DNA of 64,000 bases from Gordonia amarae NBRC 15530 (GCF_000241345.1 NZ_BAED01000058.1:21211-85210); one strand, 5' to 3'; counted from the first letter of the stretch, positions 44,224-53,112 are shown. The notes: generated by a model from the letters alone, not told the origin. Program-made: numbers and translations.

Positions 44224-45801
44224 GGCGAGGTCGGCGGCTTTCGGGACAGCGAGGTCGGCGGCCTTCGGATCGGAATCGGCGGTACTCGAATCCCGGCCAC
44301 GGGGCGCTCCGCGGAGCAGGCCCACGGCGGCGACGGCGGCGCCGGCCGTGACGGCGACAGCCACCCACACCGCGCTGTGCAGCCCGTCGACGAAGACCCG
44401 TCGCACGATGTCTTCCAGCCCGGCCGAAACCGGCTCCGGCGACTGCCGGGCCACCTCGACACCGGTCATCACCGAGTCCTGAGCGATGTGCACGGGACCC
44501 GCGGGAACACCGAGACCGGTGAGGCGGTCACCCACGGTCGAGGCGTACACCGAGGTGAGCACCGATCCGAGCACGGCGACCCCCAGGGTGCCACCGAGTT
44601 CGCGGGTGGTGTCGTTGACGGCCGAACCGGCGCCGGCCTGCTCCGGCGAGAGCGCGTCCACGATCATCTGCGTGCACGGGCCGGAGATGAACGCCAGACC
44701 CACGGCCATCAGCGTCATCGCCTCGATGATGAGTGTCCAGTAGCCAGAATCCGGGGTCGCGAACTCCACGAGCGCGAACCCTGCGGAGAAGGACAACGCT
44801 CCGGTCACCGTCACGAGCCGGGGACCGAACCGGTGCGACAGGCTCATCGCGATCGGCGAGAACACGGCCATCACGATCGCGAAAGGCAGTGTGCGCAAAC
44901 CTGATTCGAGAGGACCATAACCCTTGACGGCCTGGAAGTACTGGGTGATCAGGAAGATGAACCCGAACAGGGCGAAGAACGCGACGCTGATCATCGCCGC
45001 CGCTGTGGCGAAGTAGCGGTTGGTGAACAACCGGACGTCGAGAATCGGGTGGGCGGTGGCGAGTTCCCGGCGCACGAACAACGCGACCACCGCGGCGGCC
45101 ACCGCGAGCCCGCCGATGGTCCGGGCATCGGTCCAGCCGAAGTGGGGAGCCTCGATCATCGTGTAGGTCAGCAGGCCGATACCGATGATCGACAGGATCA
45201 GACCTGTTGTGTCGAAACGTGATACCGACACCGCAGCAGTAGGCCGAACCGCCAGGAGAACAACGGCCGCGGCGACCACGGCGAGCGGAACGTTCACCCA
45301 GAACACCGAGGACCAGGAGAAGTGTTCGAGCAGCCAGCCCCCGAGCACCGGGCCGATCGCCACCGAAACACCGGATGTGGCTGCCCAGATACCCACCGCC
45401 GCAGCACGTTCGGATGGCTTGGTGAAGATGGCGGTGACGATCGCCAGCGTCGCCGGGAACACCAGTGCGGCGAAGACGCCCAGTCCGGCTCGGGCGGCGA
45501 TCAATTGGCCGAGACTTCCGGCGAACCCGGCGAGTATCGAGACGCCGGCGAACCCGGCGATACCGGTCAGCAGCATCCGCCGGTGACCGAACCGGTCACC
45601 GAGATAGCCGCCGGTCAGCAGCAGACCGGCGAAGACCAGCGTGTACGCGTCGACGATCCATTGCAGGCCGGAGATTCCGGCGCCCAAGTCGCGGGCCATC
45701 GTCGGCAGCGCGACGTTGACGATCGAGTTGTCCACCCCCACAAGCAGTTCCGAAAAGCACAGAGCTGCCAGCGCGAGCCACCGCGAAGTAGTAGGTTGCA
45801 C
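44218..45801 (-). CDS. MFS multidrug transporter, DHA2/EmrB-QacA type
   Basis: A 527-residue proton-driven efflux pump of the 14-helix DHA2 family. The first helix ends with the motif LVGVDNSIVNVALPTMARDL. LTGGYLGDRFGHRRM is motif A and GPVLGGWLLEHFSW is motif C. The N-terminus starts at GTG 45801 (VQPTTSRW) after GGAAGAGGGAAAA. The C-terminal tail (DPKAADLAVPKAADLAG) is a tandem duplication of PKAADLA, and the stop codon itself is contributed by repeat copy F, so the tail was probably lengthened by that element. The divergent TetR gene 145 bp away is the likely regulator. Confidence 0.88.
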   Translation of the reverse strand: MQPTTSRWLALAALCFSELLVGVDNSIVNVALPTMARDLGAGISGLQWIVDAYTLVFAGLLLTGGYLGDRFGHRRMLLTGIAGFAGVSILAGFAGSLGQLIAARAGLGVFAALVFPATLAIVTAIFTKPSERAAAVGIWAATSGVSVAIGPVLGGWLLEHFSWSSVFWVNVPLAVVAAAVVLLAVRPTAAVSVSRFDTTGLILSIIGIGLLTYTMIEAPHFGWTDARTIGGLAVAAAVVALFVRRELATAHPILDVRLFTNRYFATAAAMISVAFFALFGFIFLITQYFQAVKGYGPLESGLRTLPFAIVMAVFSPIAMSLSHRFGPRLVTVTGALSFSAGFALVEFATPDSGYWTLIIEAMTLMAVGLAFISGPCTQMIVDALSPEQAGAGSAVNDTTRELGGTLGVAVLGSVLTSVYASTVGDRLTGLGVPAGPVHIAQDSVMTGVEVARQSPEPVSAGLEDIVRRVFVDGLHSAVWVAVAVTAGAAVAAVGLLRGAPRGRDSSTADSDPKAADLAVPKAADLAG

Positions 45802-45874
45802 TGTTTTCCCTCTTCCAGGTTGTCGAATGCCGGGTTGTCGAAGTGGTGTGCAGCGCCGGGACACCACGAGTCCG

Positions 45875-45931
45875 ATAGAACGTCGACCTACTGTTGTAGT
45901 ACGTCGTTCTATTCAAGAAGAACACTGTTCT
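45875..45931. promoter_or_regulatory. operator cluster between MFS pump and TetR gene
   Basis: ATAGAACG (45875-45882) and CGTTCTAT (45905-45912) form an inverted repeat, and AGAACACTGTTCT (45919-45931) is a second palindrome containing the same AGAAC/GTTCT half-sites. Two sites in a divergent promoter fit autoregulation plus pump control by the TetR protein. Confidence 0.55.
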
Positions 45932-45946
45932 AGTAGACTTGTCAAC

Positions 45947-46525
45947 ATGTCACCCCAGAAAGCCGCGCGGACACCCGCCACGGAGATACGCACCAACCTC
46001 CTCGCGGCGGGCAGGCGGATCCTCGAACGCGACGGCGAGCCGGCGCTCACCGTGCGGGCGGTCGCCAAGGAGGCGGGGGTGGCTCCGATGGGCGTCTACA
46101 ACCACTTCGACGGCAAGGACGGACTGCTGAACGCACTGGTCAGCGATGGTTTCGACGAGTTCGCGGGGGTCGTCACCGCCATCGACGCCGATCCCGCCGA
46201 ACGGCTACGCAACTGTGGCCGCAACTACCGCCGGTTCGCGCTGGCCAACCCCAACCTGTACAATCTGATGTTCTCCGCCGAGTGCGAGGCCGACGACGAG
46301 GTGGCCGCCCGCTCGTTCGGGGTGCTCGCCGACATCGTGCGCTACGGCCAGGGTGTCGGCTCGATCCGTCCCGGGGATGCGGTGGATCTGGCCGCGCAGA
46401 TCTGGGCATGCGTCCACGGTGCGGTCGCGTTGGAGTTGACCGGAGCGTATCCGCCGTTCATCGACGCCACCGACCTGTACGAGCACGTCCTCGATCTGGT
46501 CGCGCGGGGCGTGGCGCCGTCCTGA
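45947..46525 (+). CDS. TetR-family regulator of the adjacent efflux pump
   Basis: A 192-residue TetR repressor. The helix-turn-helix is ALTVRAVAKEAGVAPMGVYNHF at residues about 36-57 (shown here as ALTVRAVAKEAG and VAPMGVYNHF), with GKDGLLNAL following. The ligand domain includes RNCGRNYRRFALANPNLYNLM, a common TetR_C phrase. ATG 45947 lies 145 bp from the divergent MFS pump, and the intergenic region has paired palindromes that are probable operators. It probably derepresses the pump when a toxic hydrophobic compound binds. The inducer is unknown. It is followed by a strong hairpin shared with the convergent dcd gene. Confidence 0.88.
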   Translation: MSPQKAARTPATEIRTNLLAAGRRILERDGEPALTVRAVAKEAGVAPMGVYNHFDGKDGLLNALVSDGFDEFAGVVTAIDADPAERLRNCGRNYRRFALANPNLYNLMFSAECEADDEVAARSFGVLADIVRYGQGVGSIRPGDAVDLAAQIWACVHGAVALELTGAYPPFIDATDLYEHVLDLVARGVAPS

Positions 46526-46529
46526 CCAA

Positions 46530-46590
46530 AACCCCACCGATACGCCCCGGCCTCGCAATTATTGTGATGCCGGGGCGCATCGGTGGGGTT
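46530..46590. terminator. bidirectional terminator
   Basis: Long inverted repeat: AACCCCACCGATACGCCCCG at the left and CGGGGCGCATCGGTGGGGTT at the right, one mismatch (A opposite C), separated by an A/T-rich centre. It lies between the TetR gene and the convergent dcd gene. Confidence 0.85.
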
Positions 46591-47162
46591 CAGGACGACT
46601 GCTGGAAGTTGAGGTAGGCCTTCGACGGTGTCGGACCCCGCTGACCCTGATATTTGGACCCGACGGCGGCACTGCCGTACGGATTCTCGGCGGGGCTGGT
46701 GAGCCGCAGCAGGCACAACTGGCCGATCTTCATGCCCGGCCACAGCGTGATCGGCAGGTTCGCCACGTTGGACAGTTCCAGCGTGATGTGCCCGGAGAAA
46801 CCGGGGTCGATGAAGCCGGCCGTCGAGTGGGTGAGCAGGCCGAGCCGGCCCAGCGACGACTTGCCTTCGAGCCGGCCCGCGAGATAGTCGGGAAGGGTGC
46901 ACACCTCGAGCGTCGAGCCGAGCACGAACTCGCCCGGATGCAGCACGAACGGCTCGCCCTCGGACGGTTCGACGAGTGTGGTCAGTTCGTCCTGGCGTTG
47001 CGCCGGGTCGATGTGGGTGTAGCGGGTGTTGTTGAAGACGCGGAACAGGGAGTCGAGCCGCACATCGATGCTCGACGGCTGCACCAGCTTCTCGTCGAAC
47101 GGTTCGACCGCCAGGCGGCCCTCGGCGAGTTCGGCACGGATGTCGCGGTCGGAAAGCAGCAC
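46590..47162 (-). CDS. dcd: dCTP deaminase
   Basis: A 190-residue trimeric dCTP deaminase, probably the bifunctional actinobacterial type that also removes pyrophosphate to give dUMP. Seen are the N-terminus [12 protein letters not shown], then [17 protein letters not shown], the catalytic [31 protein letters not shown] and [20 protein letters not shown]. The start GTG 47162 gives the standard family length. The gene is next to the hairpin shared with TetR. Its divergent neighbour is a lipoprotein gene starting 88 bp away. Confidence 0.93.
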   Translation of the reverse strand: MLLSDRDIRAELAEGRLAVEPFDEKLVQPSSIDVRLDSLFRVFNNTRYTHIDPAQRQDELTTLVEPSEGEPFVLHPGEFVLGSTLEVCTLPDYLAGRLEGKSSLGRLGLLTHSTAGFIDPGFSGHITLELSNVANLPITLWPGMKIGQLCLLRLTSPAENPYGSAAVGSKYQGQRGPTPSKAYLNFQQSS

Positions 47163-47249
47163 ATCAGAGAGGTTATCGGACCGCGGGCCCCGCATGGGGC
47201 ATCGCCCGGCCGAATGACCGTCCACCGCCGCGGCCGTATCGTGGCCGGT

Positions 47250-47753
47250 ATGAACGCGCTCAGGCGACTGATGGTGTGCACCGTGCTCGGCACGTTCGCG
47301 ACAACCGCGGTGGCGTGCGGCTCCTCCGGTGACTCGGCCGATCTCGACCGCTCGTCTACGATGATCGCCTACACGCACGAGGACGGTTCGACGGCACCGC
47401 AGTTCCACAAGGAGTATCAGATCGTCGTCGCCGACGGCATCGCCACACTCAACCTGGGTGGCTACGGCGCGCTGTCGGGTCAGGCGAACCCCGACGTCAC
47501 CACCACCAAACCGGTCGATGACAAGGTGTGGAAGAAGCTGGTGGACGGCGTCGGCAAGCTGCCCGGGAAGTCACCCGACAACAAGCCGTGCCCGGGTGCG
47601 GGGACCGCGAGCGTCAAGATCACCTCGAACGGCGACAACATCAAGGATGTGACCGTCTCCGGCTGTGATACCGCCGACGACGCGAAGAAACTCTCCACAT
47701 TCATCGCGCCCGTCGAGTCGCTGTTCGACATGAAGACCTACCTGGGCGGGTAG
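47250..47753 (+). CDS. putative secreted lipoprotein of unknown function
   Basis: A 167-residue protein starting ATG 47250. A short signal peptide ([20 protein letters not shown]) ends at the lipobox VACGSS, so the mature Cys is near residue 23. The rest is a beta-rich domain with [19 protein letters not shown], a [12 protein letters not shown] cysteine pair (PC … SGC) and a final [14 protein letters not shown] do not recognise the family. Its neighbours, dcd and a transporter, give no hint. It is probably attached to the outer face of the membrane. Confidence 0.7.
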   Translation: MNALRRLMVCTVLGTFATTAVACGSSGDSADLDRSSTMIAYTHEDGSTAPQFHKEYQIVVADGIATLNLGGYGALSGQANPDVTTTKPVDDKVWKKLVDGVGKLPGKSPDNKPCPGAGTASVKITSNGDNIKDVTVSGCDTADDAKKLSTFIAPVESLFDMKTYLGG

Positions 47754-47756
47754 CGC

Positions 47757-49424
47757 CTACCCCCAGTAGGTCACGAGCGGCCAGGCCACCAGGAAGACCG
47801 TCACCAGACAGATCAGGGTGATCGGGACGCCGAATCTCACGAAGGTGCGGGTGGTGTACTGGCCGGGTTCCATCACCATCAGGTTGGACTGATGGCTGTA
47901 CGGGTTGACGAACGTGAACGAGATGCACGTGCCGATCAGCGTCAGCAGCAGCACCGGGCTCAGGTCGGCCGACGATGCGATCGTCAGCGCGACCGGGGTG
48001 AGGATACTGGCGGCCGCGGCGTTGGTGACGCAATTGGTGAGCACCGTGGTGCCGACGGCCAGGACCGCGATCATCAGCGGGATGTTGCCGGACCCGAGTG
48101 ACAGGATCGCGTCCGAGATATGTTCGGCGAGGCCGCTTTCCACCACGATCACACCGAGGCCGATCGACCCGGCAATGATGGCGAGGATGTTCCAGTCCAG
48201 GGCCCGGACCGCCGAACGCGGGGTGAGGACCCCGCCCAGCACCATCAACGTCGCGCCGCAGCCCGCGGCCAGCGCGACGTCGACGAGACTGAAGCTGGCG
48301 GCGACGATGACGCCGACGAGGATGCCCATCGCCAGCCATGTCTTGCCCGGTTGCGGTGCCTTCCCGGCGACGTTCTGCCACAGACTCACGAACTCGTGCT
48401 TCTCCAGCACCGCGCTGGAGGCGACCGACACGTAGCAGACGGTGCCCGGCTCGGCGGGGGTGTCGCGGAAGCGGTGCCGTGTTTCGGCGGCCACCACCAG
48501 CAGATCCTCGTCGTCCTGCAGGTCGCGGACCGAACCCGGGTTCTCGGTGCCGATGGTGACAGCGAACAGGTGCAGCGGCGCCAGCCCGAACCGCGGCGAC
48601 GCCCACAACATCCGCACCCCGAGTTCGGTGGCCCGGTACACCATCAGGTCGCCGCCCTCGATGGGGCTGTCGAGGGCCACCGGCTGCCCCCAGCGCCGGA
48701 TCTCGATGAGTTCGAACTCCGCGGTCTTGTGCATGCCGATCTGGGTGGCGGTGCGGCCGATACCGACGGCCTTGCCGGAGACGGGGATCTCGGCGCGCCA
48801 GGTGAGGGCCCGTTCCTTGTGCCGCGGCCTGCCTTTCAGCAGGCGCCGGGACAGCAGGATCACGGCCAGCCAGCCGACGAGCGCGACGGGCAGTGCGATC
48901 GGCACGAACGAGAACATGCTCAGATTCACCCCTGCCGACGCCGCGAACCCGGCGATGATCAGGTTGGAGCTGGTGCCGATCAGCGTCGTCGACCCGGCGA
49001 GCGTGGTCGCGTGTGCGACCGGCAGCAGCACGCTGCGCGCGGGAATCCCGGCACGCTGCTGCACCTCCTTGGTGGCGGGGATGAGCATCGCGACGATCGG
49101 GGTGGTGTTGATCAGCGACGAGATCAGCCCGACGGGCGGGATGAGCCGCACCAGCATCCGCGTCGGGCTCGTCGCCGTCGACAGCAGTCTGAACGTCACC
49201 CGCGACACGACCCCCGTCGACAGCACGCCCTTGGCGATGACCAGCATCGCGGCGATGGTGATGACGCCGCTGTTGCTCAGTCCCGCGAACAGTTGTGCCG
49301 GTGTCGCGATACCGATGACACCGGCGACCAGCAGCGCGACGATCAGCGCCAGCACCGCCGGAACCCGGCCGCTGGTCATCGCCACCAGGGTCACCACCAC
49401 GAGGACTGCCGCCACGATCGCCAC
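47757..49424 (-). CDS. SLC13-family (DASS) transporter with internal regulatory domain
   Basis: A 555-residue membrane protein of the SLC13/ArsB-like superfamily. The first half has about five membrane helices with PVGLISSLINTTPIVAMLIP and STTLIGTSSNLIIAGFA, the two conserved hairpin motifs (SxxNxT). A hydrophilic middle section (about 210-345) contains two RCK/TrkA-C-like repeats (AEFELIEIRRWGQPVALDSP). The second half repeats the transport helices, with TNCVTNAAAASILTPVALT. It starts at ATG 49424. Substrates of this type are dicarboxylates or sulfate. The gene is the last one before the integrated element and transcribes away from it. Confidence 0.85.
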   Translation of the reverse strand: MAIVAAVLVVVTLVAMTSGRVPAVLALIVALLVAGVIGIATPAQLFAGLSNSGVITIAAMLVIAKGVLSTGVVSRVTFRLLSTATSPTRMLVRLIPPVGLISSLINTTPIVAMLIPATKEVQQRAGIPARSVLLPVAHATTLAGSTTLIGTSSNLIIAGFAASAGVNLSMFSFVPIALPVALVGWLAVILLSRRLLKGRPRHKERALTWRAEIPVSGKAVGIGRTATQIGMHKTAEFELIEIRRWGQPVALDSPIEGGDLMVYRATELGVRMLWASPRFGLAPLHLFAVTIGTENPGSVRDLQDDEDLLVVAAETRHRFRDTPAEPGTVCYVSVASSAVLEKHEFVSLWQNVAGKAPQPGKTWLAMGILVGVIVAASFSLVDVALAAGCGATLMVLGGVLTPRSAVRALDWNILAIIAGSIGLGVIVVESGLAEHISDAILSLGSGNIPLMIAVLAVGTTVLTNCVTNAAAASILTPVALTIASSADLSPVLLLTLIGTCISFTFVNPYSHQSNLMVMEPGQYTTRTFVRFGVPITLICLVTVFLVAWPLVTYWG

Positions 49425-49561
49425 GACTGTCTATTGTGCGGCATCTGAACGGTCGGTGAACACCGGGCGAACACCGGGGTATGGCAACCGCATGCTCGCG
49501 GCACCCCCTGCTCGCAGTGGTTGAGGACTTGCTACTCTGTGTCTTGCGTCTCGCGACGCAC

Positions 49562-49599
49562 GCCGATGTAGTTCAATGGCAGAACATCAGCTTCCCAAG
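49562..49599 (+). repeat. attL core: truncated 5' half of tRNA-Gly(CCC)
   Basis: Identical to the first 38 bases of the complete tRNA at 59394, from GCCGATGTAGTTC to CTTCCCAAG. It stops just after the anticodon, then diverges (TTGGTCAG), so no tRNA can form here. Upstream TACTCT (about 49531) preceded by TGC may be the original tRNA promoter. The 408-bp gap 49425-49832 otherwise holds only repeats (49710-49731), an A/T-rich left end and no gene. Confidence 0.88.
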
Positions 49600-49709
49600 T
49601 TGGTCAGAAGCATCTCAGCACGATTCAGCCTGTGTCATAAAAGGCTTGTCTACGTGCATCTTTCGCCTCATTGCGTCTCGTCGTGATTCAGCACCGATCA
49701 GCGCGTGTT

Positions 49710-49731
49710 GTGACATCGACGTGACATCGAC
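49710..49731 (+). repeat. tandem 11-bp repeat, candidate integrase arm sites (left end)
   Basis: GTGACATCGAC occurs twice in tandem (49710-49720, 49721-49731). The GTGACA core recurs at the right end (59315-59339). Both lie about 55-110 bp inside the att cores, as arm-type sites do. Confidence 0.45.
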
Positions 49732-49832
49732 GCCCGCTGTCAGCTGCGGAAACCGAACACACTTTCGGATTTGGGAGTGACCTGTCTTACAGTCATCTCG
49801 TAAGCAATGCGAACGACACCCAGGAGGACGAC

Positions 49833-50201
49833 ATGACCAAGAAGCTGACTGCCGCAGAAGCCGCAGAACTCGCCGACACCGACGCCAAGCAGTTCCGTGT
49901 GTACCTGCGTGCGACCGAGGCGCCGAAGGACCCTGAGACAGGCCGGTACGCGTTCACGCGGCAACAGGCGACGCAGCACGCGAAGCGTTACCGCGAGTGG
50001 CGCGCCGCACGCATCAAAGCTGCGGCTGAGAAGCTGGCGAATACGCCGTCCATCGCGTCACAGGTCAAGGAAGTTCGCACGCGTCTCGCTCTGCCTGCAC
50101 AGCGCAACATCAACGCAGCCATCCGCAGCCTGCTCGAGTCGCACGAGTCAGACGCCATCACGACTGAGCAGGTCGATGCGCTGGTGAACGCAGACGACTG
50201 A
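49833..50201 (+). CDS. hypothetical 122-residue protein at the left end of the element
   Basis: Starts at ATG 49833 with the ribosome site AGGAGGACGAC. It begins MTKKLTAAEAAELADTDAKQ, then FRVYLRATEAPKDPETGRYAF, and continues with charged helical segments (KRYREWRAARIKAAAEKL). It is the only left-end gene on the plus strand, pointing inward, and a strong terminator follows at once. The N-terminal EAAELADTDAKQFRVYLR phrase looks like a helical DNA-binding or nucleoid-type domain, but I do not recognise the family. Left-end genes of satellites often carry host-interference or packaging-interference functions, so this is a candidate cargo gene. That reading is inference. Confidence 0.65.
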   Translation: MTKKLTAAEAAELADTDAKQFRVYLRATEAPKDPETGRYAFTRQQATQHAKRYREWRAARIKAAAEKLANTPSIASQVKEVRTRLALPAQRNINAAIRSLLESHESDAITTEQVDALVNADD

Positions 50202-50211
50202 CACACCCGCT

Positions 50212-50251
50212 CCAAAAGAGGCCCCAGGATCGCTCCTGCGGGCCTTTTTGG
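50212..50251 (+). terminator. rho-independent terminator
   Basis: AGGCCC (50219-50224) pairs with GGGCCT (50240-50245), and a flanking CCAAAA/TTTTGG extends the stem with a small bulge. A T-run follows. It ends the 122-residue gene. Confidence 0.8.
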
Positions 50252-50293
50252 TGGTCGCATGAGTCAGCGCACGCAGACGACCACACCACCGCG

Positions 50294-50635
50294 TCACGGC
50301 TGCGCTGAGCGCCACGCAGACACGAGTGCCATCAGCCTGTGCTCACGCTGGAACCTCAGCATCGTGAACGCGTCCCGCATCTGCGGATCAGCGAGGGCTT
50401 CCAGCGGCAATCCTGCGCCTGTGGGTAATTTGCCCTCTGAGGCTGTCCGTGACGCGCTTTCCCGACGTTCGCGTGTGATCTGTCGCAACGGGCGATCGAG
50501 CAGCGTACGGGCGTTCTCAGGCATCGGTATGTACTGCCCAGCTGGTGATGTCGTGCGTATGTCTGCGGCTGCAGCTCGTTTCCGCGCTGATGTCGTGCTG
50601 ATACCGAGCTGTGCAGCCAGTTCTGGCAGCAGCAT
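50294..50635 (-). CDS. hypothetical helix-turn-helix-like protein
   Basis: A 113-residue protein. The ribosome site AAGGAGGCGGCAA precedes ATG 50635. It begins MLLPELAAQLGISTTSARKR; the LAAQLGIS-TTSARKRAAAA segment resembles a helix-turn-helix, and the rest is helical with charged residues. I do not recognise a family. It is the last gene of the capsid transcript on the minus strand. A small DNA-packaging protein (terminase-small-like) is a possible reading, supported only by position and the helix-turn-helix look. Its stop is 92 bp from the end of the plus-strand gene. Confidence 0.6.
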   Translation of the reverse strand: MLLPELAAQLGISTTSARKRAAAADIRTTSPAGQYIPMPENARTLLDRPLRQITRERRESASRTASEGKLPTGAGLPLEALADPQMRDAFTMLRFQREHRLMALVSAWRSAQP

Positions 50636-50658
50636 TTGCCGCCTCCTTGGGTGAGGGT

Positions 50659-51135
50659 TTATCGCTGGTATTTGTTCCCGAACTCGTCGTAACGAGTGAA
50701 GTCGTCATCGCCGAGCAAGAATGGATGAACTGGGTCCACACCCGCGTCGTCATTGTGTGCGTGTGGGATTGTTGAAATAGTGGACGCTTGCCCGCGCTTT
50801 CTCACATTGCCACACACCGCCTGTAGGTCGCGGATTTCACCGGGCCGATACAGAGCTCGTTTGTCGTCTGCGCGATTCAGTGTCTCACCATATTCGCCTG
50901 CGTTACGTGAAACGATCGCGCCCGAGCCTCTGTCATTCCATCTGAGAATCGCTGATCTGACAACATCTTTCAAGATTTCGATGTCGGTATCGTCGAGGTC
51001 TGGGTCTGGCTGCTTCAGGCACGGCGCGACTACCTGCGCACGCGCCCAAGCGGTCGCAATCATCGCCTGTGCTGCGTCGTTGCCGAGCGTGGAATCGAAC
51101 GTCTGTAGGTCGGCGACTGAGATAGGAGCTTGCAT
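50659..51135 (-). CDS. head-tail connector-like phage protein
   Basis: A 158-residue protein starting ATG 51135 after GAAAGGTGTTGTA. The sequence MQAPISVADLQTFDSTLGN followed by an Ala-rich helix and a long helical run (EILKDVVRSAILRWNDRGSG) fits small phage gp6/Gp19-type adaptor proteins that sit between head and tail. The position immediately downstream of the major capsid gene is classical. The C-terminus is charged and disordered-looking (HAHNDDAGVDPVHPF). A precise family assignment is not possible by eye. It is one of only two structural head proteins evident here. Confidence 0.6.
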   Translation of the reverse strand: MQAPISVADLQTFDSTLGNDAAQAMIATAWARAQVVAPCLKQPDPDLDDTDIEILKDVVRSAILRWNDRGSGAIVSRNAGEYGETLNRADDKRALYRPGEIRDLQAVCGNVRKRGQASTISTIPHAHNDDAGVDPVHPFLLGDDDFTRYDEFGNKYQR

Positions 51136-51245
51136 TACAACACCTTTCGAGGATGCCCACACCAGCCCTGTTGAGTTGACTGCTCGGGCTGGTGTGGGCT
51201 GTCAATCAGTGGTCCTCGTGATACTGATTGACGGTCTGGGGTTGA

Positions 51246-52109
51246 TCAGTCGTCGGCAGCGACGCCGATGCTCAGCTTCGCCAGGCGGTCAGCGTGAACG
51301 ACTGCGTGGCCGCAGCGAGTCACCACGCGATACACAACCGCATCCTCGTAGAAACGCGCATCGGTCGACTGCGCAACGTCAACAGTCGAGGTTGCCGAGA
51401 CGATGTTCGAGGGGTCAACGATCAGACCTGAATTGGCTGGCATGAAAGGACTTACGATCATCTGGAGTCCGAGAATCGGGCTCGTCGGTGTGGACGTTGC
51501 GGGCGACAGGAGACCGACATTGCTGGCTGCCACGTCCGTCTTCAGGCGGAACAAAGCCGCCTTTGCCAGCGGATCCACCAGCAGCACACGGGGATTGGCG
51601 AAGTTGGCTTCCAGCTGACTGATCAGGTCCACGAGCGGGTCGAGGTCCGAGACCAGCGGGTCACCCTCGATGATTCCCAGCGTATTCAGAATGCCGACGC
51701 TGGGCGCGATTTCACCCACACCAGGGGCCGCCTGCGTGAGGAGTGCCTGATCCAGCTTGCGCACGATGTCACGCTTGAGCGATGCCGCGATCTGCGCGGG
51801 AGTCGTTCCTTGAGAAGCCTGTTCGTTGCTGATCGCCGAGGTGACAGCGATCTTGCGGGTCTGAAGTACGACCTCATCGAGTGACGGTTCGACCTCGGGA
51901 ATCGTCGCGCCTTCAGGCACGAAATCCGCGCTCTTGCTGTCGGTTACGACAGGAACTCGGATCGAGGGCTGGTCACCCTGAATCGACCCGACGACAGTTG
52001 TCAGCGAGTTGTACAGGGCATCGCCGAGGACATCGGTGAATACGTGCGAGGACACCTGATCAGGCGACCAGCTGCCGGGCGCGTTGGTGTTGTTGGTCTG
52101 GACGGGCAT
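51246..52109 (-). CDS. HK97-type major capsid protein
   Basis: A 287-residue coat protein of HK97 type. The N-terminus MPVQTNNTNAPGSWSPDQV is followed by VPVVTDSKSADFVPEGATIP, the E-loop-like EVEPSLDEVVLQTRKIAVTS, then the long helix AQIAASLKRDIVRKLDQALL, and the A-domain ILGLQMIVSPFMPANSGLIV near the C-terminus. These are standard features of phage coats. It lacks a long N-terminal delta domain, and no protease gene is present, so scaffolding may be supplied by the separate protein at 53397. A small hairpin lies in its leader. Confidence 0.83.
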   Translation of the reverse strand: MPVQTNNTNAPGSWSPDQVSSHVFTDVLGDALYNSLTTVVGSIQGDQPSIRVPVVTDSKSADFVPEGATIPEVEPSLDEVVLQTRKIAVTSAISNEQASQGTTPAQIAASLKRDIVRKLDQALLTQAAPGVGEIAPSVGILNTLGIIEGDPLVSDLDPLVDLISQLEANFANPRVLLVDPLAKAALFRLKTDVAASNVGLLSPATSTPTSPILGLQMIVSPFMPANSGLIVDPSNIVSATSTVDVAQSTDARFYEDAVVYRVVTRCGHAVVHADRLAKLSIGVAADD

Positions 52110-52128
52110 TTGTAAAACCTTCGGTTAC

Positions 52129-52149
52129 GGACGAGAAAGGGCCTCGTCC
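52129..52149 (-). terminator. small hairpin in the capsid leader
   Basis: GGACGAG (52129-52135) and CTCGTCC (52143-52149) form a 7-bp stem about 20 bases before the capsid start. It is either an attenuator/terminator after the HNH gene or a leader structure. There is no clear T-run. Confidence 0.3.
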
Positions 52150-52299
52150 TGAGTTGATGAATTCCACGTCACAGGCGATATGCGACGACAAACGACAAAC
52201 GCGGAATTCAATTGTCAGAACGAGACCCTGAGACAGTTTCCCGTCACGAAGCTAACATAGTTTCCTAATCCAACAATCCAGAGACTAGACGTTGAAAAA

Positions 52300-53112
52300 C
52301 TATCCTATGAAGTTCGATACAGACGACATTACATGAAAGCGACTCACTATCCGAACCCCTCGATATTCACACCATTCCTCGAAGGTTCGATTATTCTTCT
52401 GGATATTGCAACCCAGATGAGCACAGATCGCATTCTCCCGCGTGTGACTACCCCCTCGGGTTACTGGCAGCAGATGGTCTAACGACGGGGAATGGGGGTG
52501 GGGGTATTCGACAGTGGGATCAGTCGGCTCACCACACAGCCCACACAGCCAATCGTCTCTGATGAATACTTCCTCACGCTGGAAAACCTCACACTCGGCA
52601 CCCTTTATAAGCTTTTTGCGCCTGATGTTACGGGCATACAGAGCAGCCCGCACTTCAGGACGGGCGTAGTACTCGCGTTTCTGAGCACGTATCGCGTCAC
52701 GATTCTGGGCTCGATACTCCTGCCTGTGGGCACGTATCGCGTCCCGATTCTGGTCGCGGTATTCTTTGCGCTTTGCTTTGGCTTCGGGGGTAGACGCTCT
52801 GGCTCGTTGCGCTGCCTTACGCTCGGGTGTCTGGTTGTACACCTTTCGCCTTGCCTTGCGGTCTGGCGTCTGGTTGTACGCTCGCTGACGAGCGCAGACC
52901 TGTTCACGGTTGGTGAGGTAGTATCCCTGACTATAGTTTTGCTTGTTCGCTTTTACGTCCTCCCGATTCCGATATTCCTTGCGTCGGGATTTCCATTCGG
53001 GGGTCGATTGTCGTGCTTTCTCACATTCCCTGCACCGCCACCTGTCGGTATTCGGGTAATACTTCTTTTCATGTCCTCGCTTACACCGAGGAATATCAGT
53101 CGTTGTCGTCAT
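52300..53112 (-). CDS. HNH endonuclease with internal repeats
   Basis: A 270-residue protein. The C-terminal HNH nuclease domain reads CGLCGEPTDP, then PSLDHLLPVTRGGSHTRENA and CAHLGCN, with the metal-binding His and Cys pairs present. The N-terminus has a second zinc-type cluster (CKRGHEKK, CRECEKA). Between them lie repeats of YNQTP(D/E)RKA and of YR(A/D)QNRDAIRA, highly basic and probably DNA-contacting. HNH genes commonly lie beside phage packaging genes and are required with terminase for cutting. No large terminase is visible here, so its role may be different, including homing-type nicking. The 190-bp gap before the capsid gene carries only a hairpin and direct repeats. Confidence 0.8.
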   Translation of the reverse strand: MTTTTDIPRCKRGHEKKYYPNTDRWRCRECEKARQSTPEWKSRRKEYRNREDVKANKQNYSQGYYLTNREQVCARQRAYNQTPDRKARRKVYNQTPERKAAQRARASTPEAKAKRKEYRDQNRDAIRAHRQEYRAQNRDAIRAQKREYYARPEVRAALYARNIRRKKLIKGAECEVFQREEVFIRDDWLCGLCGEPTDPTVEYPHPHSPSLDHLLPVTRGGSHTRENAICAHLGCNIQKNNRTFEEWCEYRGVRIVSRFHVMSSVSNFIG

